Assembly: GCF_050947335.1 (NCBI RefSeq)
Contig: NC_134993.1
Span: 16,492,001 to 16,556,000, forward strand
Length of the DNA: 64,000 bases
Source of the DNA: Megachile rotundata
Taxonomy: Eukaryota > Arthropoda > Insecta > Hymenoptera > Megachilidae
Direction of reading: 5' to 3'
Program-made: the position numbers and the translations under genes
Shown: positions 36,628 to 50,200 of the stretch, one piece after another
Layout: each line of letters opens with the position of its first letter
Position numbering within the stretch: the stretch's first letter is position 1
The notes under the pieces: generated by a model
Told to the model about the DNA's origin: nothing
Seen by the model: only the letters and a program-made list of their open reading frames with translations
Databases searched by the model: none

Positions 36628-38274
36628 GCTTGATGGAAAAAATGAACTGGCTAACACGAGTGGTATGACATTGACCGAACGGTACTCGGCGTGCTAACTT
36701 TTCCCGCAACTTGTATGTGACAACGCGACAAACCCGGAAACGTGGCAGACGGCAGAATACGATTGGTCGTTGCTGGTGCATCGAGTGCATCCATCGGCCA
36801 ATCAGCAGTTGGTGTTCATTCATTCAATTCGTTTGAATTTCGTTTCGGCAGGACATTCGTTGCAAAGGTAAGGTTAGAAGGTAAGTACGATGGCATTTTT
36901 TATTTTGTTATAAAGCTTTCAAGTCTTGTCCGACCTACTTTTAAAAATGCAATCAACTTTTGTGATTTTTGTGCAATGCACATTTGGTTTACTGCCCTTC
37001 CTTATTTCTGTCATAATAAAAAAAAGAGAAGGATAAGGATAGTGGAAACAAGGGTAGCAATAATTCAAATTCGTAACAAACGCTCGATAAACTTTATTTT
37101 TTCTTGTATCGCGTGACACTATCGGGTCCTTCCGGTTAGACGCGGTTTCCGGGTGCACGCAGATTTCAGATCATTAGAAAATACTTGTCTTACGTAAAAC
37201 TCTCGAGCATAAGAGTAAATCTCGTCTCGACATAGTAGGTCTTCGTCCGCAAGCCGACTTAAGAGGTGGAGCTTGCGTTATTAAGGCACTCTATGCCAGG
37301 AATACGTTCAGCGTGCACGAGGGGTACAAACGGAAGTACAGTCACGTGTAATTTAGGCTTCCATTGGTTAAAATAAACTGTAGGTATAGAAATATCCTAC
37401 TAATCGTCTTATCTGTCTTAAGAAGACAAGAATTTCTATGCTGTACTTTTTCTGGCTTGGTTCTCCTTAAAATGTAAGCGGCTCTCCCTATATTTTCTCG
37501 TAACCAACAGAAACCTATGTTACACTCGAATGCACGCAGTATACAATATGTCTATAAAAGAACGAAAATTACATCCGACGATAAGTAGTACGATAAAATA
37601 AACGCGTGATTACAGACTGGTGGTACGAAGAAAATGAAAAACTTAGGCTAATCCTAATAAAAAATAATTGGACGGCGGTGTTTAATGCTTACAATAATGA
37701 GACCCATTCTCCATTATCGGTCTTGATCCGTTGAAGGGAATGTAACGAAAGAATCCTTTCGTTAGAAGATTTTAAAGGAGAACAGGTCGTAGTGTAAACT
37801 TAAAACAATATAACGTAAATGCTACGATTGTACTTGCTAGAAAAAAGGCGCACTGAAACGTGAGGCCGTTTCACCGGACAGTCTCCTTTATCGACCATCG
37901 TTGTCGCGTGTTTTTTGACATAAAGCAAACACAATTTCCAAATTTATCAAACCTAGACTCGGTACGGAACGTACTGCTGCTCACGCGCTAGGTGCGTGAA
38001 GCTTAACGAGTCTGTATCCGTATGTCAAATGGGGAGAAGGACGACATACTAATTACGCGTAGTACGAGCATAAGTTCCCTGTATATTGCACGGTGATACG
38101 ATGCTATAAATAAAACGCGATAACGACACGTCCGACGATGGTCGATTTCTGACGAGCACATTTCATGACGCGTCCACGAAGGTCGACGTCGTTCGCGTTC
38201 TCCAGGCAGTAACGCGAGAACATCGAGTCCCCATCGCGACATTTGAACTCCACTCGACCTGCCACGAATCGTGT
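36628..38274. other. ERGIC3 promoter region and MAGUK 3' untranslated region
   Basis: Both flanking genes are on the minus strand. Near ERGIC3 there is a locally GC-richer stretch with two CCAAT boxes: ATTGG at 36762-36766 and CCAATCAG at 36798-36805, a match to the NF-Y consensus. Further up, the MAGUK 3' untranslated region may end at a minus-strand AATAAA (TTTATT at 37093-37098), about 1.2 kb past its stop. No coding exon seen. Confidence 0.5.
36762..36805. promoter_or_regulatory. Paired CCAAT boxes in the ERGIC3 promoter
   Basis: Two CCAAT motifs in opposite orientation, about 36 bases apart, lie 135-180 bases upstream of the ERGIC3 ATG. CCAATCAG is the NF-Y core. A + strand donor-like AAAG/GTAAGG at 36867-36873 hints that the promoter might also fire divergently. 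Confidence 0.45.
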
Positions 38275-41200
38275 TCAATAGATCCAGTTCACTGGCACCC
38301 ACTGGTGTTCGGTGGCTAAAGAGTCCAACGCGGCGATCACTTGTCTGAACGTGTTGTCGAAGTCCTCGTTCACGATCACTAGGTCGATGTACTTCTCATA
38401 AGCACGTTGCAGCGCCGCTGACTCTTCCAGTGTAGACTTCAAGTCGTCTTCCTGCGGTTCAACAACATGACGATTTAATTTAAAGGAAGTTGCTTCGTGA
38501 CTCCGAAGACGAGTCAAGAGTTTTCATAGACAGCATTGATTTGACTGAATGATATTGATTAAAAATAATAGTAGACTGCTAGCAATTATACTACGCTACA
38601 ACATCGAATAAAGAGCATGCGATACAAACCTCGTACAGAGAAGCAAGGGACTCCAACGTTCTGGCTCTTCTGGAGCTGTACCTGATGGAACTCTGGCGGT
38701 CAAACTAGCAAAGCCAACATCAAATACAAATACAAAAGATTAAATAAACAATACTACGGAAATTATGAGGGACAGGGGATGTATGTAGGAATGCAGGTCT
38801 TTCCTGATTAATTTCTTTGCATAAGTTTCCGGATATTTTTACAATTGGCACAGCGACCAAAATGAAACTCGGTGATTATCATTAAGAAAGTAATTCCGAA
38901 GACTTCTATACCTTTCACGTTATATGAAAGCTGATATAAAATCAATTTCACCAAGTTTCATTCCAGTTGAATTAGGAAAAACTAGGATACCTTATATAAT
39001 AGCAGTATACGAGCCGTTCTTTTAATTGCAATTTAACTCTGCTATTCTTTTAAGTAGAAAAAAGAGGCCCGTGAATATTCAATATCACGGTCTGATGGAA
39101 GAAAAATAATGTTATGCAATATATAATGAATTTTATGGGGCAAACCAATGCATCGGGCCTGTCGTAATCGAACGTAAGTGCATGCGATACATTTACAGAA
39201 GGCAATTTATATACGCATTTACACGAGAAGGGTAAACAGGGAACGGCAGGCAGGGGTTCGAAAGGCTGCGGATCGTAAAAGATTTGATGGCTATGTTTGT
39301 TTTCAACTTGGCCATGTCTGTATCTTCACACAAATTTTCGGATCATTTCATTGCAAATTAACTGTTTCTCTCTTCTTTTGTTTCGAACGTATCTTTTCGT
39401 TACCACAAATCAAATTCTAAATATAACATTCGGGAAAACGGATCGACATATCGTTCTCGAAAAATATATTGATAAATTTCTGGTAATAGTTACTAAAATG
39501 ATCGAATCGCGGGGCTTTTAGTTACACAGAGGAATTGTTTGTTTGGGCTACTTTCAACCAACCAGACATGTTCCTTTAAATCGAACGTGTTTTATTCTTC
39601 GGTGAACTCGTTGCGGGGATTCTGGTTATACGAGCGTCGATTCTTCGAATTGATCTTTGTTTAATTCAATTTCTTTTTATCTCTCAATCTCCGTCTGTGT
39701 ATTCAGCCATTCAATTTGACGTTCGTTATTGCGAATTCGCGATAATAAAACGGGGATTGTTCTCTACGCCCGTAATTGAAGTCTACGAGTCAACAATGAC
39801 ATTTCAACTTGTAATATAATGGATCGAAAAAATATCGATGTAATATTTCGAAATCGTTTCAGAATTTTTCGACATTTATCACTTTCTTCGTTCGCATTAC
39901 TCGATAAATAGGAACGATCTCGTTAAATAAATGTTTGATTCTCATTTTTCCCCGACCGCAAAACTTTGCAGCTGTGAACTTTGAAAGATCCATTTTGTAA
40001 CAATAAATAATTCCGTAAATAAAATCGTTACAGGGAAACTGCGCCGATATCTTTTTGGATCCGTTGTATTTTCATAATAATTCTATCAAAGCGATGATTA
40101 AATTAGGACTGCTATATAAAATTATCATGGAACATCAAAGCATTCTCCATATCATTGTTCACGTAATTCGCACCGAAAGACACGTAACTTTTACATTTAC
40201 ACTTTGACTGTCACGCCACTGAATTACCATCCAAATATAATATACATCAGCTCCATAGGAAACTTTTCTCACAGAATGTGGCAGTGAAAGTGTGAAATAA
40301 AAGGGGAAGACAGGAGATCAGGGACCGTGCAAAATTACCGTCAAGTTTCGACTGCTCGCGCCGGTAGACCTTCCCAGGTCGTACAAACACTTCAACTGTT
40401 CCATTCCCGGTGCCGCGATGAAGATCACATATGGCATGAATTCGGTGCTGTTGTGGAGAATCTTCAAAGCAGCCGGGCTGCAGTCCAACACGCACATTTT
40501 CCCGGCTCTTATCAACTCCCGCACGGAATCGAGCTTCGTCCCGTACAAATGGCCACCGTGTTCTCCATATTCGAGATATCGATGCTCCCTGATGTCGGTC
40601 TCCATCGATTCCCGATCGGTGAACCAGTAACTTTTGCCGTCCTCCTCGAGTACCCTAGGTGGTCTCGAAGTGTCTAAACCCGGAAAGAGAAGCGTCAAGT
40701 TTTGCTTTTGAACAAGACAGTGCAAATATCTTACATGGAACAATGGTGCCAAATTTCTCTGGGTCGCTGTTTATCAGCCTGTTCTTCAGGGTCCTTCGAC
40801 CGACGCCTCTAGGACCAACCAGGGCCAAGGTTTTGCGCCTGAACGGTGGCATCCTTGCTACTTCTTCGTACAAGAGTAATTCAGCACCGTCGAATTCGCC
40901 GTTCGATTTGGACTGGTACATCTTTCTCTTCTTCTTCTTCGAGATTCTGGTCCCGCAGATGCTGATCTTGTGCACGAAGTCCGCTTCAGGGGGGACGAAC
41001 GCTTTTCTGCGTTCCTCGAGTTCCAAGGACGGAATCAAACCAGGTGGTCCGAGTCCTTCGCCCTCTACTCGTCGTGCCTGCCACCAGTTGGGGTCGGCTT
41101 GGTCCACGATTTGCAGTACGTCGCCCTTCTGGAACGGAAGGCCTATCTCTCTGCAGGGTAGCAGACTGTCTTCCGAGGGGTCGTAGTCGAATAACGCTCT

Positions 41201-44200
41201 CATGTAACACTGAAATCAACAGTTGCTAGGTTAATGTTGATCTTAACACATGTGGCGTTTGGAGAGATAACCTTAATGTATCTCCACTTACGGCCCAAAA
41301 GAGATACATACGATATAATACGAGGAACTAGGAAGGTATGTTTAGGTAGTCTGGCCATGGATTAATGAAATCTGTTCTATGCTCTTCAAGTTTTTACGAT
41401 CAAGTTTAACGACGTCTATATAAAACACGTGGTTATGACCCTCGATTTTCAACACTACCATATTTTGATCGCAAGACTTTACTACCTTGTTGACAAAGTT
41501 TCGCCAATAAAATGTCCTGTGAATTTTGCTCTAAATATAGAGTCAATGTCGAGAACGTGAATTGGAACGAACGTTTCACCTGTCCAAACACCTGAGATTA
41601 AAACGAAGATAAATATTGCTGGATGTTAAGAGCAGGAGAAATAGAGCGAGGAAAATAATCTTGTCGAGATATGCACTTTATGTGGCCATAAAGCAGCTTG
41701 AAATGTTCGGTCGTACGAAAGCACATTAAGAAATGAAATTTGGATTTTGAATTAAAATATTTCGTCTTTACCGTGGATTTCAGAGGTCGATTGCCATCGC
41801 TGGCTATGCCAGGCGCCAATTTCAGCGTCAAATTCTCCTTAGCCTCGTGAATGGCTTCCTGAAGCTCCTCTGGATTGCGAACTTCCTTCCCGTTCACTTC
41901 AAGGATCACCTCACCTGTTCTCAGCAATCCTTGACGCGCTGCTGTGCTTCCACCCAAAATCCTGGCTATTATCAAATTGCCAGATTCGTCGACTTGCACC
42001 GTCAGACCCTGCAACAATGATCGCGCAAACTATGAAAATAAACGTTAGGAACGGTTTGTTTGCTGACAACCGGGATCTCCATTAGGCATCTTTTAATCTT
42101 TAAACCATGATGAATGAACGCTTCTTATTGAACCGTCTGTTTCTTTCATGTGCTCTGCCTTTCAAACTTACTGTTTGTTCTTCTTACTCCGAGCCAAAGA
42201 AAACGTATTATATTTGCGCGATTGTAAAGGTATTAGACATTGAAGATGTTGAAAATCGTCAGCATTGGAACGCTTGTTTGAAATATCTGTCAGTTGTTTA
42301 TTTAAAGGGACAATACTGTAGCAGGTTTAGTACAACAGGAAAAATTTTTAAGGTGAATTGAATCAAATCAAATTACATCAAATTGAATTATATGGGATGT
42401 ATGGAATTGAATCAAGTCGAGTTAGAACTGAAATAATGGCAAACCAAAGCACCTCAAGTTAAACCGCGCCAAATTCGAAGTAGCCACGTGGCGCTCTCGA
42501 TAATAAACGTTTCGAATTATTTATGAACTGCAAGTAGCATTTCTGTTGTTTCTATCCGCGAGCTCGTTCACGATTTCCGAATGGGAATCCTCCCGCGTGT
42601 CGGAATGGTAAATCTCTAAAAGTAGATCCAGCATCGGAAAGTACGCGCCAATGAACGGTTTTATTTCTCGAAGAACGTGCTTCCTCTCTTGTTTGCCACT
42701 TTCTTCATCCGTCAGGACCGTCCGGGAACAAATCGCGGATGTATAAATATCTTTGGAACCGAGAATGCGACGTATTTGTAACCGCCGGAATTTTCAATTC
42801 CCCGAATTGCGTTGAAAAAATTCGAGAATGCTCGCAGATTTATTTATTGCTCTCGAAAGAATGCAAAACAGTCGGGACGAATTTATAACTTTTGTTTGCA
42901 AACGAATTTTTTATTCGAGATTCATTTTCAGTTAAAAAATATGATGATCATAAATGTCACGAAATTATTAAAGACTTGTCATGTTCGACTTACCAAAGGT
43001 TCGTCAGGTTGGCGTCTAAGGCCAACCATTCTGACAGCCTCGGTCCTCTCGTTAGTCGGCATCGTGGTTGGGGGAGGTTCAGGCTTCGATGGCGTCTCTT
43101 TTCGTTCGACAACGGCGTCGTGCGTCTCCAGAAGCGCCTTCAGGTGCGAACTCTTCAACAATCGCACGAGCTCGCGAGCGTTCTCGTCCCTGGAGGAGCG
43201 AAGAACGTGGCAGACCTCGTCGACGATGTCACAAACGGATGAACATACCGGTTCCACGTGGACCGGCGGATCCTCCAGACGCTCCTGGACCTGGAACAGA
43301 GTTAAACAGAGTCAGTCGGAAGGTTTCTTTAGGAAACAGGTTTTCGTTTCGGACCTCTGATCGTTTCCGTAGATAACGTTGGGATCAGATATCTGATTCT
43401 GCCTTCAGATTCTTTTGTACAGATTTTTTAATATCTTGGATAAGTTTTATCTGATAAAGACTACCATTTAAGAAACATTAGAATTTGTATTACGAGTTGG
43501 TGAATCGCAGAGAAGTGTGATATTAAAATATCGAAAAGTAAAGATTGATTTCAACACTGTTTCAAGAATCGTTTCCCATCGACGCGTTCAGGTATCAAGC
43601 ATTCTCGAAGGTGGTTCTGAAACGCCGAGAATGACCCACTTTCGTAATTACTCCCTCATTGTTGTAACATTACATTGGCTGATTCAACTTGGCGTACGCT
43701 GCTCTTACGAGCCCGACTAATCGAATCAAACCTCGTTGACGCCGGGTCATCGTTGCACAATGATAATTTGACACCTCGAGTTGACGAATGGGCGAAAATT
43801 TCGTCTCGTTTCTACCTCCGCCAAAAGACAACTCGAGGGCAATTATGAGCATTAACATCGAATAACAAAGTACATATTTATAGATTCGAATGAGAAGCAA
43901 CCGTAAGAGTGTCTATCTCTCTCGTGTACCTCGAGGAAGACAAAGAACAAACAAGGTTCCTCGTGCGGTGAATTTAATGCGGAAACCCGTTTCGACTTTC
44001 ACAACCAGCAACTGCTCAGCCGTTTGCTGTTCATGGGTTTAACCAATACGGGGACACGAGTCGTCCATTTTGATCATGGAAAATCTATGAATTTTATGAT
44101 ATTTCAGAGATTTGCTGCGGAAATGAAATGTATGTCGCTTTTCCACGTGAGCAAAGATGACTCAACATCGAATCATTCGACTCGATACACGTGCATCGCA

Positions 44201-47200
44201 GATGCAACAGCTATTTTCACGATTCCAGGTTCAGTTGCAGCATTGATCGTACTGATTGCGACATGCAACGTTTGACATGTTTCTCGTCAAAGACCGAGGA
44301 TTCGCACTTCCGGCGTGGTATCGTGTAAATTATTTGGAGATTTAGGAACTGAAAAGTTAGGAAACTTGAAAATCTAGAAATTATACAGATATTTCATTCA
44401 AGTATTTCGAAACGATAATCGTGAAACAATTAAAGTTTCATAACGACAATTAGCGTAGCTATTAGAGAGAATGATATTAAATATCAGAGAGTTTAGAGAT
44501 AAGGTGAAACGGAAAACGAAGCCTCAGGTAATTCTCCATATTGTCGTTCGCATTAATTGCACCTCATTTGTCATGGAAAATGACAACGTTAGAACAGCTG
44601 GCGTTCAGCGTGTGTATGCTAGTGGTCTATAATAATTTTTGTCGTTCTTCCGTGACGTCCGTGAAAAACTCTCACGAAACACACCGAGCGTACGAAGATT
44701 GTTACATTCGAAGAGCAGCCAGGGTCTCGTTTGTTACGCGTCGATCGGAAAATATTTACTCGATCGATCGACCGTACAATGCAACACTATAATTTATACT
44801 GGGTGTCCCACGACGAGTGTCACCATGAAATTTCAAAGCCTTATGAAACATCGTGCAATTCAAAAGTTGAAGAGTGATGGCAAATAACTTTTTTCTATTA
44901 AAATTATTTATTGATATTCCCCATTGAATTCTCAAACTACGAATCATATAGGATATATGTAGATTGTGCAAACTATATATAGATGTGCAGTGACCTTTTC
45001 AATCTAGCTCCTTTACAGAATCTGTGAAGAACATTCGAATGGATGTTTCAGTGAACGCCATAATGGTCCATGGTGGATAAAATTCGCGCTTTCACCGAGC
45101 TCACGTGTTACCAGTGCTACAGTGGCGCCAATAAACATTAAAATTCACTAGATTAATAAAGAATCTCGATCTTGAAATCCTACTTATCAAAGCCTACACT
45201 TAAGCTATTTGCAGTTTCCAATTTTTAAAATTTGTTAATTCCCCAATCCTCAAAAATGCAAGAATGAATTGTGGAATAGAAACCTTGATGCGTCACAAGC
45301 CCTCCAGATCAAAAAGTCAACCTCCACTCGGGTCTGTAGGACCCAAAAGGAGGAGCACCTCTCCACAAGACTTGCTAGCTCGTTTTTCAAAAATCACCAC
45401 ACGAGCACCAACGCACAAAAACAGTCACAGAAGACAGTCCTGACTTACTTCGTGGCTGAAGAAACGTTGATGCAGAGGTCGCCTGTCTCTCTCTGGACGC
45501 TCCTTTGGAGAACGAATCAAAATCGAACCTTGAAGGAGTCCTGCGGAGCTGCTCCGACTGTGGCCTCGCTGGTCGAGTGGAAGTTAGTGTATCGATCAGC
45601 TCCGAGGTATATGACACCGCAGGGCCGTCAGTTGTGCGGGAAACTCGTGGCTTGGGTTAAAAAAAAATTGCCGAAGGGGACGAGTGGATGGTGAACACGG
45701 TGCACCACGGTGCGTGTTGCTTAGGTAAGCGGCGTCAGAAAACTGCCGCGCCTACTGACGTTTCTTTCGTCCCCACCGCGACGCAGACACGCTCCGTTCA
45801 GGCTGTTCGAAACGAAACAGGTGGGGGCCCTTCTTCGACGCTACGCTACGCTCGTGAGCAGGGCCGTGCATCCTTTAACGGTTGCAGGGTCATTTTGACC
45901 CGCCTGTTTTATCACTGTCAGATCGGGTAAAACCGGTGGAACTCGTAGCTTCGGACCATCCGGTTTAGGGGGACGGATTTAATGGGGCTTGAATTCATAT
46001 TTGGTCGTATCTGAGAACCACTTACAGAGAACCACGTATTTCTCCATATTTCTATATTCTTCGTATCCCTAGATTTCCAGGTCTATAAGTCTGTATTTTT
46101 AAGTCTATGTGTCTCTAACCCATACACCTAGGTCTCTGTATCTCTGCATACTTTACATTCTTATACTCCCCATATATCTCCATCTCTTTATACTCTCTAT
46201 CACCCATATTTCTATATTTTCTACGTTTCCATATTCCCCATATTTCCATATTCTTCGTCTGAATATCCCATATCGTCGAAATCGTTGCACGAAGAAAATG
46301 CATTGGCCGTGTTTACTAAAGTGTAAACGTGTAAATGCAAACGTGCCTTCGCAGCGAGGAATGTTAAACATTCGAAGTATCCACACGAAATATGGTGGGG
46401 GTTTCATCTAGTACGTATGTACTTTGCATTCCAATCGCACGCATTATTCTTGCGTACCGAAAGTGTGTCTGTGAACAGAGAACTTTCATTCGACTGGAAA
46501 TAACATCCCATAATCGTGTCCGAACATAAATGTACAACGATGTTGGAATATAAAAATGATCGTAGTCATTGACACCGATCGGTTCGACTTCGCGATACAG
46601 GTAGGCCATCCTTCTAAAGATACTCGATAATCCGTTAGTTTAGGCGATACAACGGGATCGTATGACTACGGTATTGAATATAATCTTGAGAGTATCGTAC
46701 CGCTTTCGTTATAGATCAATGGCAGCGAGATATTTAAAACGAACAGTTGGACAGAAAGTTTGAAATGTTTGTGACGATACTATGATTGCAATTTTAGGGC
46801 AATTGGTACGAGAGTTGCATTTACTCAGGAATTCGAGTACGTCATATGTATAAAGAAAAGCTATTCAGAATATTGTCCTCGAGGGCATACTCCTAATGCG
46901 AATAGGTGGAAAAGCTTGATGACTGAAAAGTCGGGGAACCCTTGTGATACGGATACGTCACTGCCACATACACGTGCGCGGTCCTCGCACACGCGTTCTC
47001 CTCCTTCTCGTTCATGCGCGCGATTACAAAGCCGGTTGAAATTACATCGTGCAGTGTACACGGCTGCACGCGACGCGGACTCGCGATTTCTTTGAGCGAA
47101 TACGAGCGAGTGACGATGACTTTGTGACATTACTTCTCATACTCGCCGCTAGAGGGATATCTACAGTGCCCACATCTACTTTCTCGCTAGTACTCGCTTA

Positions 47201-50200
47201 ATAGCCTCGCTTAATAGCTTTCATTTCGCAATAACGTTGTGCTAGCTTGCAGACTAATAATCAAAGAGCTGTAAAAAGTGCAAACAATTGCTCACATCTT
47301 CAGATTTTAGAGAACTTTAAATCGGAAGCTTATTTATTAAGGGAACCATCTTCGTCCCTTCAAGTTCACACTTCCCCAAAAGCTATCTATTACTATTTTA
47401 TGCATTCTCCTTTCGCCCCGTTATTGACCAAACATCCCCCGAGGAACCGGAAAGCCCATGGGGACTGTCTCCCGAGAACAAAGGCGTGTTTCCTGCGGTG
47501 GGGAAGAAACATGCGAGTGAATCAGGCGGTGGCGCGCGACCGTCACAGGAAGTCGTTGGCAAATGCTATTCTAAGTTTTTATGAATAATCCTGGAGCTGG
47601 TTAATTGACAAATCATTGTCGTACTCCTCTGATAATCTCGTTAATTTGGAATTGACCTCCAGGAACCCGGCCAATTGACTCGAGGTCGCGAGCGTCGTCT
47701 CGCTTGCCTCGAGTTGAATTATGCCGACTACTTTGCGAAAGAGAGACTCTTCAAAACGGGAAGATAAACAAAGAAAGTTAATAATCGCTTCCTCGATTAT
47801 TCTATTTGAAAGATTTTATGAACGTGATAATCATTTATGGTGGTAAAAAATTTAGATATTAAAAGTTTGGAAGGTGTTGAAAAATAATTAGCATAAAAAT
47901 GCTAACAAAACCTAAAATTTTCACACGGTTTCACCCAGGCGTTGACCGGTAGGTATCAATCACCTAATTTCCTAGGTTCGACGGTCGCTTTTCACGCTCG
48001 TTTGCAAAGGTTTTCGGCAAACACCAGCTCGCATCAGCGCTTTCCATTGTTACCTGGAAAACAGGAAACGTACACCGGCTTCTCAACGACTTTTCGACAC
48101 CAGACGTGGTTTCTACCTGTTGACCCCGAACAGAAGGATGGAATGTGGCCGAGCTGGCAGGTGAGGGGAGCACGCAACCCTAAGTGGGCCCTAAGTCTCA
48201 CTGGAAGGCACGTATGCCTGCTTGGCGATTGGGACAAGATAATTTGGAACCGTTTTGGGTCACAAAGTCAGCCGACTTTAGATAAAAAGGGTCTCGAGAC
48301 TTCTACCTTTCTACATACAGTTGCATTCACGATCTCTTCTTAATTAGATTTTTGTGAATTTTTAAAAAAATTCGAATTTATTCAGATATTTTTAAATCAC
48401 ACGATTAATCATCCAAATAGTCTACTCAAAGCACTCGTGTTCGTTACGATCATTCTCATCGAAACGATCTAGAAATATTTTTTCCGAACGATCATCGAGG
48501 TTGATTAATTGCAAATACAATTCCATTGTGTATTGTTTTTGGCAGCGTCGAAATAAACAACGATCAGAATCAGTTACCGCGTGTTTACGAAGACCGATTT
48601 TATGGAGGAAAAAGAGCCGCCACGGTAGAGATCGTTCATCATCATCGTTTCATCATTTTAAACTCTAGGACAGAGGAGAAACTCGAAAATGAAACATGAA
48701 TGAACGGCATAAATTTTTAAAAGGTATCTGTTCCGTGTCGATGAATCCGTTTGATGTTCCTCGCTTCGAGACTCATCGGGGGTCGGTTTCGAAATGACTT
48801 GCTTTTAAAAATAGAAGATATGTAGTAAGAGTTTCAGACGAGTCAAGTTTCCACCATAAAATTAGGAGTTTAACTAATAAGTAGCTGCTTGATAAATGGC
48901 TACCAGATAATGAACATCTGATTCTGTAGAAAGAAATATAGGTTATGTTCGGTGGAGCATAAGTCTGCTTCAGGGTTTATTATTTTGATCATGGCAACTT
49001 GTTACACGGTTACTTTATCTTTTTTTCGGTTTTTTTATCCACCTATGGCTTAAGAGCATCAGCGTAAGATTTCCGGTAAAATATCGAGGAGTCCCATAAA
49101 GTCAGGAATGCAAGAACGAGAAAACAGTGTAGATCACGTGGTAAGAAAATTTCGAAGTATGCGTGTGTATTTCTTTTTACGCGCTGCTTGCATCACAACC
49201 TCCACGTAAAACGCCCACATTATTTCCGTCACGACACACATTTCAGACGAGCAACTTGGCCTTCGGTGAAAATATTACACTATCGCTGCAGAGTCTTCTT
49301 TCGTGACGAAACACGCGCGTCACTCTTTCTTCCATTATTACGCAACAATGTGAGGAGAAATTTCACAGCGATCATATATGCGCTACTTTATTTAATAATT
49401 CGAAATCAGCGGCTAGTTTTTATCCACCCTCGCAAAAAGACCGGTTCAAAACAACCGGACACGCTTTCGCCCACATTTTGCATCTAAAATATAATTTCAT
49501 TTGAAAAGTATCAAAGCGTCTATATATAAATTGCTGAATTCTTTAAATTATTTGGATGAAGCGAATAAAATGGGGATGTGAACATTGCAAGAAACGATGA
49601 TGTAACGAGTTGACAGAAGCAGAAGAGCACGAGTAAGAGTAAATGTTCGCTCACCTTGACGAGAGACGTGACAACAGGACTGTCCAGCAGACCCTTGAGG
49701 AACAGCAGGTCCGTATCGTCGGCCACCTTGCCCAACTCCTCCAGGTTGTCGCGTACGTGCATGAAGGCGGCTGGAACAGCGATCACGCACTTTTCCATCA
49801 CACTGTGCAAGCTCGGGTAGGGCAACGACACTAGAGCAACCGGAGCGTCGGGACGAGGGTGTAAAAGAGGTGGGAATCGAGCGACGAGGGGAAGCCGGGT
49901 GTGGCCATCTTCCGGGTGGATCAATATTCGGCGAGCTACAGGTGGCTGCCAAGAGCACGAGGACATTTCGGTGCAAACAATCGAAAATTCGACCGTTGAA
50001 CTCCTGCACCTTAACCTCTTCAGGAACATAGCTTCCTTTTAAATTCAACAGCGACTACGTGTGTTGAGATTTCTCTTTACCGTCAAAGTATAAAAAAAGT
50101 AAAAGCAAGCATTTCCTTTTCTTAGTTATCTCCCTAAAGAGGTTATCCCTTATCTGAACAAGTATTTCGAATGTAATCTGTAGCTGATATTAGAGTACGT

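Larger units (their letters stand above)
43291..49654. other. Large MAGUK intron (6.4 kb)
   Basis: It lies between the exons encoding the two L27 domains. It contains a CpG- and GC-rich patch at about 45.3-45.95 kb, repeat-end-like motifs at 44797-44810 and 45887-45901, and a cryptically repetitive pyrimidine-rich tract at 46020-46270. Several open frames of 80-140 codons occur, but none shows a recognisable domain or a phase-compatible splice context. Confidence 0.6.

Noticed and set aside
44147..44156. Ten-base match to the start of the mir-87 mature sequence (GTGAGCAAAG)
   Set aside because: The match ends after the seed region and no hairpin partner is visible; a ten-base match is expected by chance.
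45269..45694. Plus-strand frame of 141 codons in the CpG-rich patch
   Set aside because: Explained by base composition; no similarity to a known family could be seen. Possibly a mobile-element remnant, but unsupported.
47942..48343. Plus-strand frame of 133 codons inside the MAGUK intron
   Set aside because: No recognisable domain, antisense to the host gene and no clear promoter or poly(A) context.
49548..50048. Longer minus-strand frames running upstream of the first-L27 exon
   Set aside because: Composition upstream of 49798 is not MAGUK-like, and the splice acceptor at 49771 with two phase-matched first exons explains the gene better.
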